From assembly GCA_902493515.1 (NCBI GenBank), contig CABUPE010000004.1:1-64000 (forward strand): a stretch of DNA of 64,000 nucleotides, written 5' to 3'. The position numbers were made by a program, and so were the translations under genes. The notes under the pieces were generated by a model. The model was not told where the DNA came from and searched no databases. It was given only the letters and a program-made list of their open reading frames with translations. Below are positions 1-11,174 of this stretch, in pieces (within the stretch, counting starts at the first letter, position 1; every line of letters begins with the position of its first letter). Source of the DNA: an uncultured Collinsella sp. GTDB lineage: Bacteria; Actinomycetota; Coriobacteriia; Coriobacteriales; Coriobacteriaceae.

Positions 1-143
1 CTAGCTGCGGAAACGCGGGGTCCGTTCAGGCTGTTGCGTTGAGATTGAAAATCAACCTTCTATTTGGCCCCACACAAAAGCGGCGGGAAGGTTGTCACAA
101 CCCACTCGCCGCCGAGGCAATAGATATCGATAGACGCCAGGCC

Positions 144-998
144 TTACGCCTTAAGCGTAAGCACCGCGCCGAAGGCGGTCGGGCCGCAATGGCTCGAGAT
201 GACGCCGCCGACCTGAGTCCAGGTAATGTCCTTAAAGCCAAGATCGTGTGCATAGACTTCCATGTCGTCGCGCAGCTCCTCGGAAAGACCTACCGAATAC
301 GCCAGGCCAATGTGCGAGTAGTCAATCTCGCCCTTGGCAACCATGTGATCAATAAAGGCGCGGGCGCACTTGAGCATAGAGCCGCGGAACTTCTTGGTTG
401 CCACGAACTTGCCGCCCGTTACCTCAATGCAGGGCTTAATCTTGAGCAGATGGGCGCCCAGGAACGCGACGTTGGACAAGCGACCGCCCGCCTTAAGGAA
501 GGCAAGGTCCGTAGGAACAAAGCCCAGCAGCACGCGGTCCATGACGGAGTTCGTAAATGCAAAGATCTCGTCGACGGTGGCATCGGGGTGAGCCTCGATG
601 TATTTGGCGGTCTCGACGACAACGAGCGACTGGCCCACCGAGACAAAGCGCGTGTCCATGGAGAACACGTAGTCGCGCCCCTTAGCTGCAATCTTGGAGG
701 ACTGATGTGAGCAGGTCGTGACTTCGGAATACGCGAGATGCAAAATGGTCGCGTCGGGCTGCTCAGCGTGAATGCGGTCGTACACGTGAGCAAAATCCGC
801 AGGCGCGCAGCCGCTGGTCTTGGGCATCACGCCAAACTCATTGCAGCGCGAATAAATCTCGAGCGGATCGATCGAGCCGTCCTCGACGGTCTCGTCACCA
901 ATCGTGACATGCATGGGCACGCGCACGATGCCGTAGCGCTCGCAGAGCTCCGGCGTCACATCCGACCCAGACTCGACCACGATTACGTACTTGCCCAT
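144..998 (-). CDS. DegV family fatty-acid-binding protein
   Basis: The 284-residue protein begins MGKYVIVVESGSDVTPEL, the usual DegV opening, and spans the full two-domain family length. In the family (FakB) these proteins bind a fatty acid and present it to the FakA kinase for phospholipid synthesis; that role is inferred from homology. The start at 998 is chosen because the DegV fold begins there; the open frame runs on to 1109 with a low-complexity Arg/Cys-rich extension that looks non-coding. No fakA lies beside it, so it appears to be a stand-alone gene. Confidence 0.9.
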   Translation of the reverse strand: MGKYVIVVESGSDVTPELCERYGIVRVPMHVTIGDETVEDGSIDPLEIYSRCNEFGVMPKTSGCAPADFAHVYDRIHAEQPDATILHLAYSEVTTCSHQSSKIAAKGRDYVFSMDTRFVSVGQSLVVVETAKYIEAHPDATVDEIFAFTNSVMDRVLLGFVPTDLAFLKAGGRLSNVAFLGAHLLKIKPCIEVTGGKFVATKKFRGSMLKCARAFIDHMVAKGEIDYSHIGLAYSVGLSEELRDDMEVYAHDLGFKDITWTQVGGVISSHCGPTAFGAVLTLKA

Positions 999-1001
999 TA
1001 A

Positions 1002-1274
1002 TATCACGACCCATCTCGACATTGGCTTTTCAATACATGGCACGCACCGCCGCACTGTTGCACAACGGCGTCCAAGCGCCAAAGAGACGCCGCCCCTTGC
1101 ACACAACAAAGGACAGCGTCTCCCTGGAAAACTCCGTGCTTATCTGAGATTCTACACGGTTTATTAAGGAGTGTTACTTATTCCGCAAACGGTAGCTATA
1201 CGCGATAAGCGGTAGCTGGCCGCGGCAACTGCGACACATTCCGCCCAACAAGTCCAATCGTGCTCCATGCACGG
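1002..1274. other. intergenic region, no gene seen
   Basis: The stretch lies between degV (start 998) and the sucrose-6-phosphate hydrolase stop. Two copies of a CGGT core occur near 1191 and 1211, but their period is 20 rather than the 21 bp seen at other loci here. No convincing gene or terminator was found. Confidence 0.4.
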
Positions 1275-2723
1275 TTAATGAGCGAGGCGGTAGAAATCCA
1301 TCGACGCCGCACCCTCGGCGTGCAGCTCCATCGCCGGAACCGCCGGCGAATAGGTACGGCTCGTAAGTGCCGCCTCGCCACCGTTGGCAAAAATCTCGAC
1401 CATCGTAGTGTCCGAAAGCACGCGCAGGTCGCGAAGTTCGCCGAGCTCGATCGACCTCTGGTCGCGTCCATAGCCTTCGTCGCCCATATCGAGGGTAAGC
1501 ATCCCGTCCGTATAACGCACAAAGACACCCTTGCGGATTTCGAGCTCGATCATCTTGGCTCCCTCGCAGGAAACCACGACATCAAACAGGCGTCCCGGCT
1601 CCTCAACGGTCTCACCGCCTACAGCACGAACGCAATCGCCGCGCATCCTCTCAATCTCGTGCGCCGGCCACTGGCAGAGCTTGCCGCCGCGCATGCTCAG
1701 CTCTCTCGGCATCGTCAGCGCGCACTGCCACCCGCGCGCCGCCGTCGGGCTTTCTGTCGTCGCATCGGGGCAACCCGACCATCCGATCATCAAACGCCGA
1801 CCCGCAGCGTCCTCAAAGGACTGCGGGGCATAGAAATCAAAACCGGCATCGACCATCGGGGGCATGCCCTTCCCGACGATTTTAAAGCTCGGCGCCTCCC
1901 AATCGGCCTCGATGGGGAACCACACGCACTGATGCGGATTGCGGTAACGCCAACCATCGGCAGGCACACCCTGCGGACAGCAAACGAGAATAAGCTCGCC
2001 ATCGAGCTCAAACAGATCGGGGCACTCCCACATAAAGCCAAACTTCTCGCCCAACTCAATGCGCGTCGCATAGCTCCAGTCCTCAAGATTGCGCGAGGTA
2101 TAGACAAGCACGCAGCCACGGTCGTCTTTCGTACGAGCGCCCAGAACCATGTAGTAGATACCGTCGTGTTCAAGGATCTTGGGGTCGCGCACGTGCGTAC
2201 CGATATCGTCGGGGTAATCGACCGGCCCAACAGCTATGCGCTTCTCGCCCAATTCGTCGGGATTCTCGGCAACCATATGAATCTGGTTTTGCTCACGGCC
2301 CGTCAACACGTAGTCGTAATCATCACGGTCAAAATGCTTAACGTTGCCGGTATAGAAGTAGTGAATCTTGCCATCACGTACAAAGGCAGAACCAGAATAC
2401 GCTCCACTCGAATCCAAATCGGAATCGGGGAACAGCACGGGACCGTGATTCTCGTACGTCACAAAATCCTTTGTCGTCAGATGGTTCCAAAGCACTGGAC
2501 CGCCATGCGCAGCATCGAACGGATCGTATTGATGATAGATGTGATACGTATCACCAATCTGAACCAAACCATTGGGGTCGTTGAGCCAGCCAAGCTCAGG
2601 CTCCACATGGAACAAAAGCCTATCGGGGTCGGACGCGATGCGAGCCGCCGTCTCATCCTGTCCGGCACGCCACTGCTCATAGTCCGCACGCATCACCTTG
2701 TTTTTTTGATTAAACATCGCCAT
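1275..2723 (-). CDS. scrB: sucrose-6-phosphate hydrolase (GH32 beta-fructosidase)
   Basis: A 482-residue GH32 enzyme. It carries the nucleophile motif WLNDPNG near residue 45, the RDP motif (THVRDPKI) near 180 and the acid/base motif MWECPDLF near 240, followed by a C-terminal beta-sandwich. In the family it splits sucrose-6-phosphate into glucose-6-phosphate and fructose in the cytoplasm. It is the last gene of a minus-strand operon behind a GH32-like gene and the EIIBC permease. A second ATG two codons in (2717) has better spacing from the GAGAAGG ribosome site, so the start is uncertain by six bases. Confidence 0.93.
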   Translation of the reverse strand: MAMFNQKNKVMRADYEQWRAGQDETAARIASDPDRLLFHVEPELGWLNDPNGLVQIGDTYHIYHQYDPFDAAHGGPVLWNHLTTKDFVTYENHGPVLFPDSDLDSSGAYSGSAFVRDGKIHYFYTGNVKHFDRDDYDYVLTGREQNQIHMVAENPDELGEKRIAVGPVDYPDDIGTHVRDPKILEHDGIYYMVLGARTKDDRGCVLVYTSRNLEDWSYATRIELGEKFGFMWECPDLFELDGELILVCCPQGVPADGWRYRNPHQCVWFPIEADWEAPSFKIVGKGMPPMVDAGFDFYAPQSFEDAAGRRLMIGWSGCPDATTESPTAARGWQCALTMPRELSMRGGKLCQWPAHEIERMRGDCVRAVGGETVEEPGRLFDVVVSCEGAKMIELEIRKGVFVRYTDGMLTLDMGDEGYGRDQRSIELGELRDLRVLSDTTMVEIFANGGEAALTSRTYSPAVPAMELHAEGAASMDFYRLAH

Positions 2724-2818
2724 TGACCTTCTCGTCTATAGGAAAGGACGCTCGACTCACACGAGCCGAACGCCCTTCCCCAAATGGACTTATCCGCACA
2801 TTACGCTGAACGGCTCAA

Positions 2819-4270
2819 CTAGAAGCTAACGTCGAAGCCAGCGCCAGCGCCCTCTTCATCGGTGGTCGGCACGCCCTTTGCCTTGTTGTAGGCAAAGATC
2901 AAGACGATCGGCACGATGAAGGCGATGAGATTGCCAGCCACATACCACACGAGCGTCTCGGGCGTAACGATGAGCAGGCCAAGCACGCCGGTCAGACCCT
3001 GACCGATGGCGCGCACCTCAAAGAGCTTCACGAAGGCACCGCCGCAGCCTGCACCGATGCAAGCGCAGATGAACGGGATGATCGAGTAGCGCATGTTTGC
3101 AGCAAAGATTGCGGGCTCGGAGATACCGACCAGCGTCGGGATAAAGGACGACATGCAGATGTTGCGCTCTTTGGAATGCTTCTTGTGAATGAGGTACATG
3201 CCGATGGCGCCGCCGCCCTGGGCGATGATGGAAACCGACCAGATTGCCTGGATGTAGTTGAAGCCAGTCGTGGCAACGAGGTTTGCCTCGATACCCTGGA
3301 TGAACTGATGCGTACCGGTAACGACGAGCGGCTGCAGGAATGCGGCAAAGACAAAGGCACCGAAGACGCCCATCCTGTTGTACAGGATATCGATTACGCC
3401 GGCGAGGACGTCGCCGATCAGGTTGCCGAGCGGGCCGAACACGGTGAACAGAGCGACGTTAGCAAGAATCAGGGTAACGGTCGGGACAAAGACGAACGAA
3501 ACGACCTCGGGGATGTACTTCTGGGCTATCTTCTCGACTTTGGCCATAAACCAGGCAGTCAGGATTGCAGGGAACACGCCGCCCTGGAAAGCAACCATGG
3601 GAATGGAGAGCGGACCGAAGTTCCAGTACTCAGCACCCGTCGGGTCCATAACGAACGTGTTACGGTTCATAAGGCTCGGGTGAACCATGACGATACCGAC
3701 GAGGATGCCCAGGATCGGGTTACCGCCAAAACGCTTGACCGCGCTGTACATAACCAGGACAGGTAGGTAGTCGAAGGTGGTGGCGATAATGGCAAAGAAG
3801 CTTGCGAGGTTCTTGAGGAACTCGCTGTGATCGGCGAGGCTGCCCTCCATGCCAAAGAGGCCGTTGGCAACGATCAGCGACTTAAGGCCGATGATGATAG
3901 CAGCGCCGACGAAAGCGGGAATGATGGGGATAAAGATGTCCGAGAATACCTTGAGGACCGAGAAGAACTTGCCCTTCTTGTCCGCCTCGGCGCCCTTGAC
4001 CTCGGAAGCGCTGATCTCCTTAACGCCCGTCAGAGCCATAAACTCATCGTAAACCTTGTTGACGGTACCGGTACCGAAGATGATCATGAGCTGGCCGCTG
4101 TTGTACAGCACACCCTTGACGCCATCGATGTTCTCGAGCTCGGCCTTGTTGTACTTGCTCGTATCCTTGAGCACCAGACGCAGACGCGTAACGCAATGCG
4201 TGGCGCCCTCGATGTTCTCCAGACCGCCGACGTTATCGACGACTTGCTGAGACACTACTTTGTAGTCCAT
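2819..4270 (-). CDS. scrA: PTS sucrose-type EIIBC permease
   Basis: A 483-residue permease. An N-terminal IIB domain (about residues 1-85) has the phosphorylation cysteine in GATHCVTRLR (Cys26), followed by a glucose-superfamily IIC domain of about ten membrane segments. It imports and phosphorylates a fructoside, most likely sucrose. No IIA domain is attached, so it must borrow one. ATG 4270 is preferred over 4282 because a GGAGAGG ribosome site lies at the right distance. It is transcribed between the divergent GH32 gene and scrB, and control by the LacI repressor upstream is likely. Confidence 0.9.
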   Translation of the reverse strand: MDYKVVSQQVVDNVGGLENIEGATHCVTRLRLVLKDTSKYNKAELENIDGVKGVLYNSGQLMIIFGTGTVNKVYDEFMALTGVKEISASEVKGAEADKKGKFFSVLKVFSDIFIPIIPAFVGAAIIIGLKSLIVANGLFGMEGSLADHSEFLKNLASFFAIIATTFDYLPVLVMYSAVKRFGGNPILGILVGIVMVHPSLMNRNTFVMDPTGAEYWNFGPLSIPMVAFQGGVFPAILTAWFMAKVEKIAQKYIPEVVSFVFVPTVTLILANVALFTVFGPLGNLIGDVLAGVIDILYNRMGVFGAFVFAAFLQPLVVTGTHQFIQGIEANLVATTGFNYIQAIWSVSIIAQGGGAIGMYLIHKKHSKERNICMSSFIPTLVGISEPAIFAANMRYSIIPFICACIGAGCGGAFVKLFEVRAIGQGLTGVLGLLIVTPETLVWYVAGNLIAFIVPIVLIFAYNKAKGVPTTDEEGAGAGFDVSF

Positions 4271-4315
4271 GTTCCTCTCCATTCCTTTACGAAATCATAA
4301 GACGTTTTGATGCCA

Positions 4316-5698
4316 TTACAGAGACGCGATCGTTGCATTTGCGCACTTAAGCGTACCGTCGGTGACCGTCAGCGCCACACCCTGGCCCTGCTTATTGCAG
4401 AATCGAGCGTTAAGCGCAACATCATCGACAAAGATGGTCGCGATATCGTCGTCAACGACCAGGCGCACATGATGAGTGCCCTCGCCCTTAAAGAACAACG
4501 GACGCTCGAGGCCCATGTTGTTGACCTGGAACCACGGATACTGGGGGGCCGCCGTAAACTCGAGCTTGCCCTCACGCAGGTTGGCGCGGAACTCATAGGC
4601 AAGACCGGACTCGGCGTCCTCGGCAAGCTTCACCGAGAAGCCGGCAGCGTCACCGGCGAGCTCGATGTCGGCATCGAGCATATAGGTGGAACCGGCATCC
4701 GCGGCGAGCACCTGCTCGACCTTGCCCGACTCGCAGGAGAGCTCAAAGGCCTCGACTGCCTTAGCCTCGCCAAAGGCGCCAAGCATGCTGTCAGGAAGCT
4801 TGGTGCCGAGCGTTCCGTCGGCACGCTGAACGATCTCGAGGGGCATAAAGGTGCCACCCCACAGGTAAGAGCTGGGGTCGCCGCCCTCGTCACGCGTAGG
4901 AACCCAACCAAAGAGAACGCGGCGCTCGCCGTCAAATGCGGTACGCGCGGCATAGTACGCGCGGCCATCGAAGGAATCGTCCGCAGGAGTGATCCAAGGA
5001 CCGTTGATAGAGCGAGACATGCGGTAACGGGTCTTGTTGCCATCACTGTACTCGGAGAACACCAGATACCACCAGTCGCCCATCTTAAAGAGATCAGGCA
5101 TCTCGAACATGGTGTACAGGCCCGGATTCCACCAGTCGCCCTGGAACTCCCAGGTATCCAGGTCCTTGGAGGTGAACTTGACCAGACGACCGGTCATCAG
5201 ACGCTTGTCCTCGCCCACACGCGTGCCGAGGATGAGCATGTACTCTTCGTTCTCCTCATCCCAAAGCACAAAGGGATCGCGCCAGTTGCGGTCATCGTAA
5301 CCCTCCTGGGGCGGAAGCAGCGTCTCGGCGATGTTCTTCTCCCACTTGACGGCGTCGTCACTCGTTGCGTGAAGAAGAACCTGCTTCATCAAGCGTGCGC
5401 GGACCTTATCGCGATTGCAACCAGTGTAGAGCGCATGGTACTTGTCGCCCACCTTAAACACCGTGCCGGCATAAACATACTGGTCGACTTCCTCGTCGCC
5501 GCCACGCTCAAGGCTCTCGCCAAAGTCTTTGTAATTGACGAAGTCCTTGGTTGTCGCGAGTGCCCAGCCAAACGGCTCTCCGAAAGGTCCGGGGTTTCGC
5601 GTGTCACGCTGATGATAGAGATAGAACGTGCCGTCCTCGCCGTACGGCATGATGTCGCCTACCCAAATTCCCTCAGGCTGGTAATACACCTTGTGCAT
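4316..5698 (-). CDS. divergent GH32-family fructosidase
   Basis: A 460-residue clan GH-J enzyme of five-bladed propeller type. The canonical WMNDPNG motif is replaced by WVGDIMP (about residues 12-18), which keeps the aspartate. The RDP motif (NWRDPFVLWD) and a probable acid/base Glu in MFEMPDLF are present, with a beta-sandwich tail. It is probably a fructoside hydrolase working with scrA and scrB; its substrate cannot be read from sequence. An AAGGAAG ribosome site precedes the ATG. It is first in the operon, directly behind the promoter at 5742-5770 with two LacI-type operators. Confidence 0.8.
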   Translation of the reverse strand: MHKVYYQPEGIWVGDIMPYGEDGTFYLYHQRDTRNPGPFGEPFGWALATTKDFVNYKDFGESLERGGDEEVDQYVYAGTVFKVGDKYHALYTGCNRDKVRARLMKQVLLHATSDDAVKWEKNIAETLLPPQEGYDDRNWRDPFVLWDEENEEYMLILGTRVGEDKRLMTGRLVKFTSKDLDTWEFQGDWWNPGLYTMFEMPDLFKMGDWWYLVFSEYSDGNKTRYRMSRSINGPWITPADDSFDGRAYYAARTAFDGERRVLFGWVPTRDEGGDPSSYLWGGTFMPLEIVQRADGTLGTKLPDSMLGAFGEAKAVEAFELSCESGKVEQVLAADAGSTYMLDADIELAGDAAGFSVKLAEDAESGLAYEFRANLREGKLEFTAAPQYPWFQVNNMGLERPLFFKGEGTHHVRLVVDDDIATIFVDDVALNARFCNKQGQGVALTVTDGTLKCANATIASL

Positions 5699-5741
5699 CC
5701 GAGACTTCCTTTCTCACGAGATACTAACTCGGTACAACTGC

Positions 5742-5770
5742 AAGATATGTCAATCGTTTTCATATGTCAA
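5742..5770 (-). promoter_or_regulatory. promoter of the fructoside operon
   Basis: On the minus strand a perfect -35 TTGACA (5770-5765) and a -10 TATCTT (5747-5742) are separated by exactly 17 bp. It sits 44 bases before the GH32 start. Both LacI-type operators overlap it. Confidence 0.75.
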
Positions 5771-5781
5771 ACGTTTTCACA
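5748..5781. promoter_or_regulatory. two tandem LacI-type operators
   Basis: TGTCAATCGTTTTCATA (5748-5764) and TGTCAAACGTTTTCACA (5765-5781) abut head to tail with a 17-bp period. The first fills the promoter spacer and the second covers the -35 box. Both match the LacI/GalR pattern with a central CG. Confidence 0.75.
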
Positions 5782-5810
5782 CCAATACGTCTTTTCGCAG
5801 TTCCAGTCGT

Positions 5811-5842
5811 CGGCAAACGGTTGACATATGCCGGCGAACGGT
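5811..5842 (-). promoter_or_regulatory. 21-bp direct-repeat site (ACCGTTYRCCG pair)
   Basis: On the plus strand CGGCAAACGGT (5811-5821) and CGGCGAACGGT (5832-5842) repeat at exactly 21 bp, oriented toward the GH32 operon. It is one of seven such sites in the window. The geometry resembles AraC-family binding sites. Confidence 0.6.
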
Positions 5843-5882
5843 CATCAGAGGTGTTTGAGGAATTCTTTTGGCACGGGATGAA

Positions 5883-6893
5883 CTACGCGGTTTTACCCTC
5901 AATGAGTTCAACGGGGAGCTTGATATTCGATTCGGGCTTTTCGCCGTTAATAAGAGCAATGATGGATTGCGCCGCGAGCTCTCCGATGCGATCGATATCT
6001 TGGCGAACGGTTGTTAAGTCAGGCATAAACGTCATAGTGCGGCGGGCACCATCCGCGCCCACGACCTTAATATCGCCCGGAGCGCTCAAGCCGCGCTGCT
6101 TCATCACGTTAAGACAGATAGCCGCCATCGTGTCGTCTCCCGCAAAGATGCCGTCAATATCGGGGTTCTCATCGAGGATCTTCGCAACGACCGCGCTCTT
6201 TTCGTCGTCGGGCTTAACGAACTCGACCTCACGGACAAGCGCGGGCAAACCGGCCTGCTCAACAACATCGAGGTAGGCATCGGTACGCTTATTGGCAGGC
6301 ATGCGCATGCGGCTATTGCTGCGCAGGCACAGAATGCGCGAACACCCGTCATCGATCAGGCGACGCGTGGCAAGTTCGCCGATACTATAGCTGTCGCTCG
6401 CAATCTGAACAGAGGCCTCGCCAAGGTCGCAGTCGATACCAACCAGACTCAAACCCATCTCGGCATACGCCTCGGCAGCGATATTAAGCGAGTTGACGAT
6501 GACGCCATCAACCATATTGCGTCGAAGCATGTCGATATAAGAGCGCTCAAGCTCGGGTCGATTGGCGCTATTGCACAGCAGCATCTTAAAACCGTTTTCG
6601 GCCAGGGTATGCTCAATGACTTGAACCACTTGGGCATGAAACGGACTGCTGACATAGGGGACGATCATACCGATAAGATTCAGGCGACCGTTGAGCATGG
6701 CACGGGCGATATCGTTGGGCGTATAGTTGATGCGCTTCATCGCGGCATGGACCTTATCGCGGGTCTCTTGGCTAATATAGCCGCGATTATTAAGCACGCG
6801 AGATACCGTAGTAGGCGAAACCCCCGCCACCGCTGCAACTTCCTTGATGCCAGGCTTAGCCGTATCCTTAGAACGAGCACTCTCGCGAGCCAT
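5883..6893 (-). CDS. LacI-family transcriptional repressor of the fructoside operon
   Basis: A 336-residue regulator. The helix-turn-helix lies near residues 16-40 (IKEVAAVAGVSPTTVSRVLN), followed by a hinge (NDIARAMLNG) and a periplasmic-binding-like sugar sensor. The start at 6893 is chosen for a GGAGGG ribosome site; upstream ATGs lack one. It lies directly upstream of, and in the same direction as, the fructoside operon, and operators of one type sit before both. It is therefore likely an autoregulated repressor that responds to a fructoside. Confidence 0.88.
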   Translation of the reverse strand: MARESARSKDTAKPGIKEVAAVAGVSPTTVSRVLNNRGYISQETRDKVHAAMKRINYTPNDIARAMLNGRLNLIGMIVPYVSSPFHAQVVQVIEHTLAENGFKMLLCNSANRPELERSYIDMLRRNMVDGVIVNSLNIAAEAYAEMGLSLVGIDCDLGEASVQIASDSYSIGELATRRLIDDGCSRILCLRSNSRMRMPANKRTDAYLDVVEQAGLPALVREVEFVKPDDEKSAVVAKILDENPDIDGIFAGDDTMAAICLNVMKQRGLSAPGDIKVVGADGARRTMTFMPDLTTVRQDIDRIGELAAQSIIALINGEKPESNIKLPVELIEGKTA

Positions 6894-6913
6894 AGCACCC
6901 TCCCCCATCAACA

Positions 6914-6930
6914 TGTCATACGTTTACATA
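6914..6930. promoter_or_regulatory. LacI-type operator before the repressor gene
   Basis: TGTCATACGTTTACATA matches the two operators at 5748-5781 and lies about 20 bases upstream of the repressor start, suggesting autoregulation. Confidence 0.6.
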
Positions 6931-7046
6931 CGAACAAACCATACCCCAACAAGAGCGGGAAGACGGTAACAGTACAAGTAAGTAAACGACTCATCCAAAT
7001 AATTAGGAGAGTTCCGCCTAAAGGGTGACTCCAAAGGACCCCACAT

Positions 7047-7169
7047 GGCCGGTTTTGGGTTATTTTCCAAAACATCCCGCAGGACGCAAAGAGGCTCCGC
7101 CGCGCAACGCGCGCAGCGGAGCCTCTTTGCATGTCCGAGGACGTTTTGGGAAATAACCCAAAACCGGCC
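7047..7169. repeat. nested long inverted repeat, copy 1 of a family
   Basis: Outer arms of 27 bp (7047-7073 and 7143-7169) pair at 26 of 27 positions. Inside them is a perfect 15-bp hairpin (7086-7100 with 7116-7130). The segments joining the two stems are shared with the element at 28478-28630, although the arms themselves differ. It lies downstream of the glycyl-radical gene and could act as a terminator. Confidence 0.7.
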
Positions 7170-7196
7170 CCAGTAATCCTACAGGAGTTGAACCCT

Positions 7197-7448
7197 TTAG
7201 AACTTGTCGTGGAAGGTACGCGAAATGACCTCGTCCTGCTGCTCCTTGGTGAGCGTGTGGAAGTTCACGGCATAGCCGGAAACGCGGATGGTCAGCTGCG
7301 GGTACTTCTCGGGGTGAGCCTGAGCGTCAAGCAGCGTCTCACGGTTGAAGACGTTGATGTTCAGGTGATGGCCACCCTTCTCGGCGTAAGCGTCGAGCAT
7401 GTGGACCAGGTTATCGGCCTGAGTCTCGGAAACTTCAGAAACCTTCAT
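7197..7448 (-). CDS. glycyl-radical subunit of a split pyruvate formate-lyase
   Basis: This 83-residue protein matches the last part of canonical PFL. It ends in the glycyl-radical motif RVSGYAV with Gly58, preceded by HPEKYPQLTI and followed by a conserved SRTF tail. It resembles GrcA/YfiD, but here it supplies the part missing from the PflB chain just upstream. It has its own AAGGAGA ribosome site and is 85 bases from pflB, so it is a genuine gene rather than a frameshift fragment. Inferred role: it carries the radical installed by PFL activase and completes the active enzyme. No activase gene is in the window. Confidence 0.9.
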   Translation of the reverse strand: MKVSEVSETQADNLVHMLDAYAEKGGHHLNINVFNRETLLDAQAHPEKYPQLTIRVSGYAVNFHTLTKEQQDEVISRTFHDKF

Positions 7449-7470
7449 AATGTGTCTCCTTCGATCGATA

Positions 7471-7531
7471 GGCGCCGGCCGAAACCGGCGCGCTAATCAG
7501 TAATCGTTATTGTTAGTATAGCACTAACAAT
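7471..7531. promoter_or_regulatory. two hairpins between the split PFL genes
   Basis: GCGCCGG pairs with CCGGCGC at 7471-7490, and ATTGTTAGT pairs with ACTAACAAT at 7509-7531. Both lie in the spacer between the two PFL chains, where they could set the ratio of the two products by RNA processing or partial termination. Confidence 0.55.
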
Positions 7532-7533
7532 AG

Positions 7534-9585
<2,052 letters not shown>

Positions 9586-10052
9586 TGTGTAACCACGCTC
9601 CTAGTTACGTGTAATGCGGCGCTCTCTCACACCGCTGCTTATTGAATTCTTGAATGTTCGGCTTGCACTACCGGCTTCTTCCGTTCTTCACCACACGTTG
9701 GTGCAGAGAAAAACGTTTGTCCACCTTGGAACTACAACCCAAAACCCAAGATTTCACCCGTTTGAGAAGGATAACATAGCGACCCTCTCCATCTGGGCTG
9801 TTATATGTTTCTTTTTTTATATCATAAGGGCGTTTTTTACAAACCCGCAGGAAATGCGAGCGCGAACAACTACCGTTCACCGATTTGTTTGGTATTTTTC
9901 CTTGCCTTTGTACGACGTTCGCTCTAGCTGTTATGCCAGCTTTAGCAGGGTAAAGTGTCCCAGAGACCCTACAGAAACTGCAGGGCGGCCACGGGATCCC
10001 CCGTGGCCGCCCTGTGGCGTAGCTAGTTTTTAGCTTTGATTGCCGCTTGGCA
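9586..10052. other. promoter region of pflB, no gene
   Basis: An AT-rich stretch that must hold the pflB promoter. One isolated ACCGTTCACCG (9872-9882, plus strand) occurs without a partner at 21 bp. The terminator-like hairpin at 9981-10014 closes the region toward the KDG permease gene. No open frame here is convincing. Confidence 0.4.
9981..10014. terminator. strong hairpin downstream of the KDG permease
   Basis: A 15-bp GC-rich stem (9981-9995 with 10000-10014) with a four-base loop follows the permease stop on the minus strand. Its tail is only moderately T-rich. Confidence 0.6.
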
Positions 10053-11066
10053 TTAGGCGGCTGCAGCGGCCTTGTCGGTCGTTGCCTTGCTGTTGCCCTG
10101 GCCCTCAAAATGCTTGTAGCACCAGCTGGTGACCAGCGGGGTCAAAATAGCCGTCACGATTGCGCAGGCAGCAACCTGTGCCGTAGCCGTCGCGAGCACG
10201 GCGCCACCGTACATGGCCCCGTTGACGCTTGCCATGGCAGCAGGCGTGGCCACATTGGCTCCGGCGCAGCTCGAAATGGCCGCACCTGCGACACCCGTAC
10301 CGCCCGTGAGCTTATCGACCGCGATAACGGGAATTGCAAAGACCACCGAGCAGATCACGCCGAGCAGAATGCCGGGAAGACCGCCATTAATGAGCTGGCC
10401 AAAGGTCATGGTCGAGCCCATGGCAAAGAAGACGAGCACGATGATGGCGGAAAGTGCCGGTGCCATCATCTTCTTAAAGCTCGGGAAGAGGTTGCCCAGA
10501 ATAATGCCGACGACGATCGGCAGGATGGCGCCCACGAGCGACCAGCCGATCGGGGCCTGACCGGCAGCGCCGAGCACGATCATCGTGACCGGAGGGCCGA
10601 CAACGAGCGTGGTGATTGCGACAGCACCACGCTCGGCCTCATTGCCCATGGTGCCCATCAGACCAGCGTACATAGCGTTGTTGGCGCCGGTGCAAGCCGC
10701 CAGCATCACCATGGCAGAGATACCAAACAGGTTGTCGTTGAACACATACAGGATGAGCAGCGACACGGCAACGACCACGATCTGCTTGACGGCGATGATG
10801 ATGGCGCCGCGTGCAGCGGCGGCAGGAGCACTCTTAAACGAAATCGTCGTACCGACGATGAGCAAAAAAGCGCCCACGAGCGGGCCCGCGCCCTGCTGGG
10901 TCATGCCAAGCGTAAAGCTGCCGAGCATTTTGAACAGGTCAGGGAATAGCGTGTTGAGCAGGCAGCCCAGCAAAAGCGGCACCAAAATATTGGCACCCGG
11001 GATGGAGGACATCTTAAAGAACGGCTCCTTTGCCGCCGGCGCCTCCACCGCAGTCGATTCACTCAT
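10053..11066 (-). CDS. kdgT: 2-keto-3-deoxygluconate permease
   Basis: A 337-residue membrane protein of the KdgT family with about ten hydrophobic helices and the family segments ACTGANNAMYAGLMG and ISSCAGANVATPAAMA. It imports 2-keto-3-deoxygluconate or a related pectin or uronate breakdown product. Start 11066 is chosen for AAAGGAG. It follows the SDR dehydrogenase in the same direction, 108 bases away, with a hairpin at 11123-11154 between them. The pairing suggests an uptake-and-reduction unit. Confidence 0.88.
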   Translation of the reverse strand: MSESTAVEAPAAKEPFFKMSSIPGANILVPLLLGCLLNTLFPDLFKMLGSFTLGMTQQGAGPLVGAFLLIVGTTISFKSAPAAAARGAIIIAVKQIVVVAVSLLILYVFNDNLFGISAMVMLAACTGANNAMYAGLMGTMGNEAERGAVAITTLVVGPPVTMIVLGAAGQAPIGWSLVGAILPIVVGIILGNLFPSFKKMMAPALSAIIVLVFFAMGSTMTFGQLINGGLPGILLGVICSVVFAIPVIAVDKLTGGTGVAGAAISSCAGANVATPAAMASVNGAMYGGAVLATATAQVAACAIVTAILTPLVTSWCYKHFEGQGNSKATTDKAAAAA

Positions 11067-11122
11067 ATATATCTCCTTTGGATGCATGCGAATCGTAGCC
11101 GCATGCGCCTATATCAGAAAGA

Positions 11123-11154
11123 AGGCGACGGTCCCGAGTCGCAGGAGCCGTCGC
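11123..11154. terminator. intercistronic hairpin between the SDR gene and kdgT
   Basis: GGCGACGG (11123-11130) pairs with CCGTCGCC (11147-11154). On the minus strand it is followed by a short T-rich stretch, so it may act as a partial terminator. Confidence 0.5.
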
Positions 11155-11174
11155 CGAATAATCGTCGCGGAGTA

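Noticed and set aside
1183..1213. A further copy of the 21-bp direct-repeat site
   Set aside because: The two CGGT cores are 20 bp apart and the flanks match poorly, and no sugar gene lies suitably downstream.
9872..9882. ACCGTTCACCG upstream of pflB as a regulated site
   Set aside because: It is a single copy without a partner and faces away from pflB, so it was not counted with the seven pairs.
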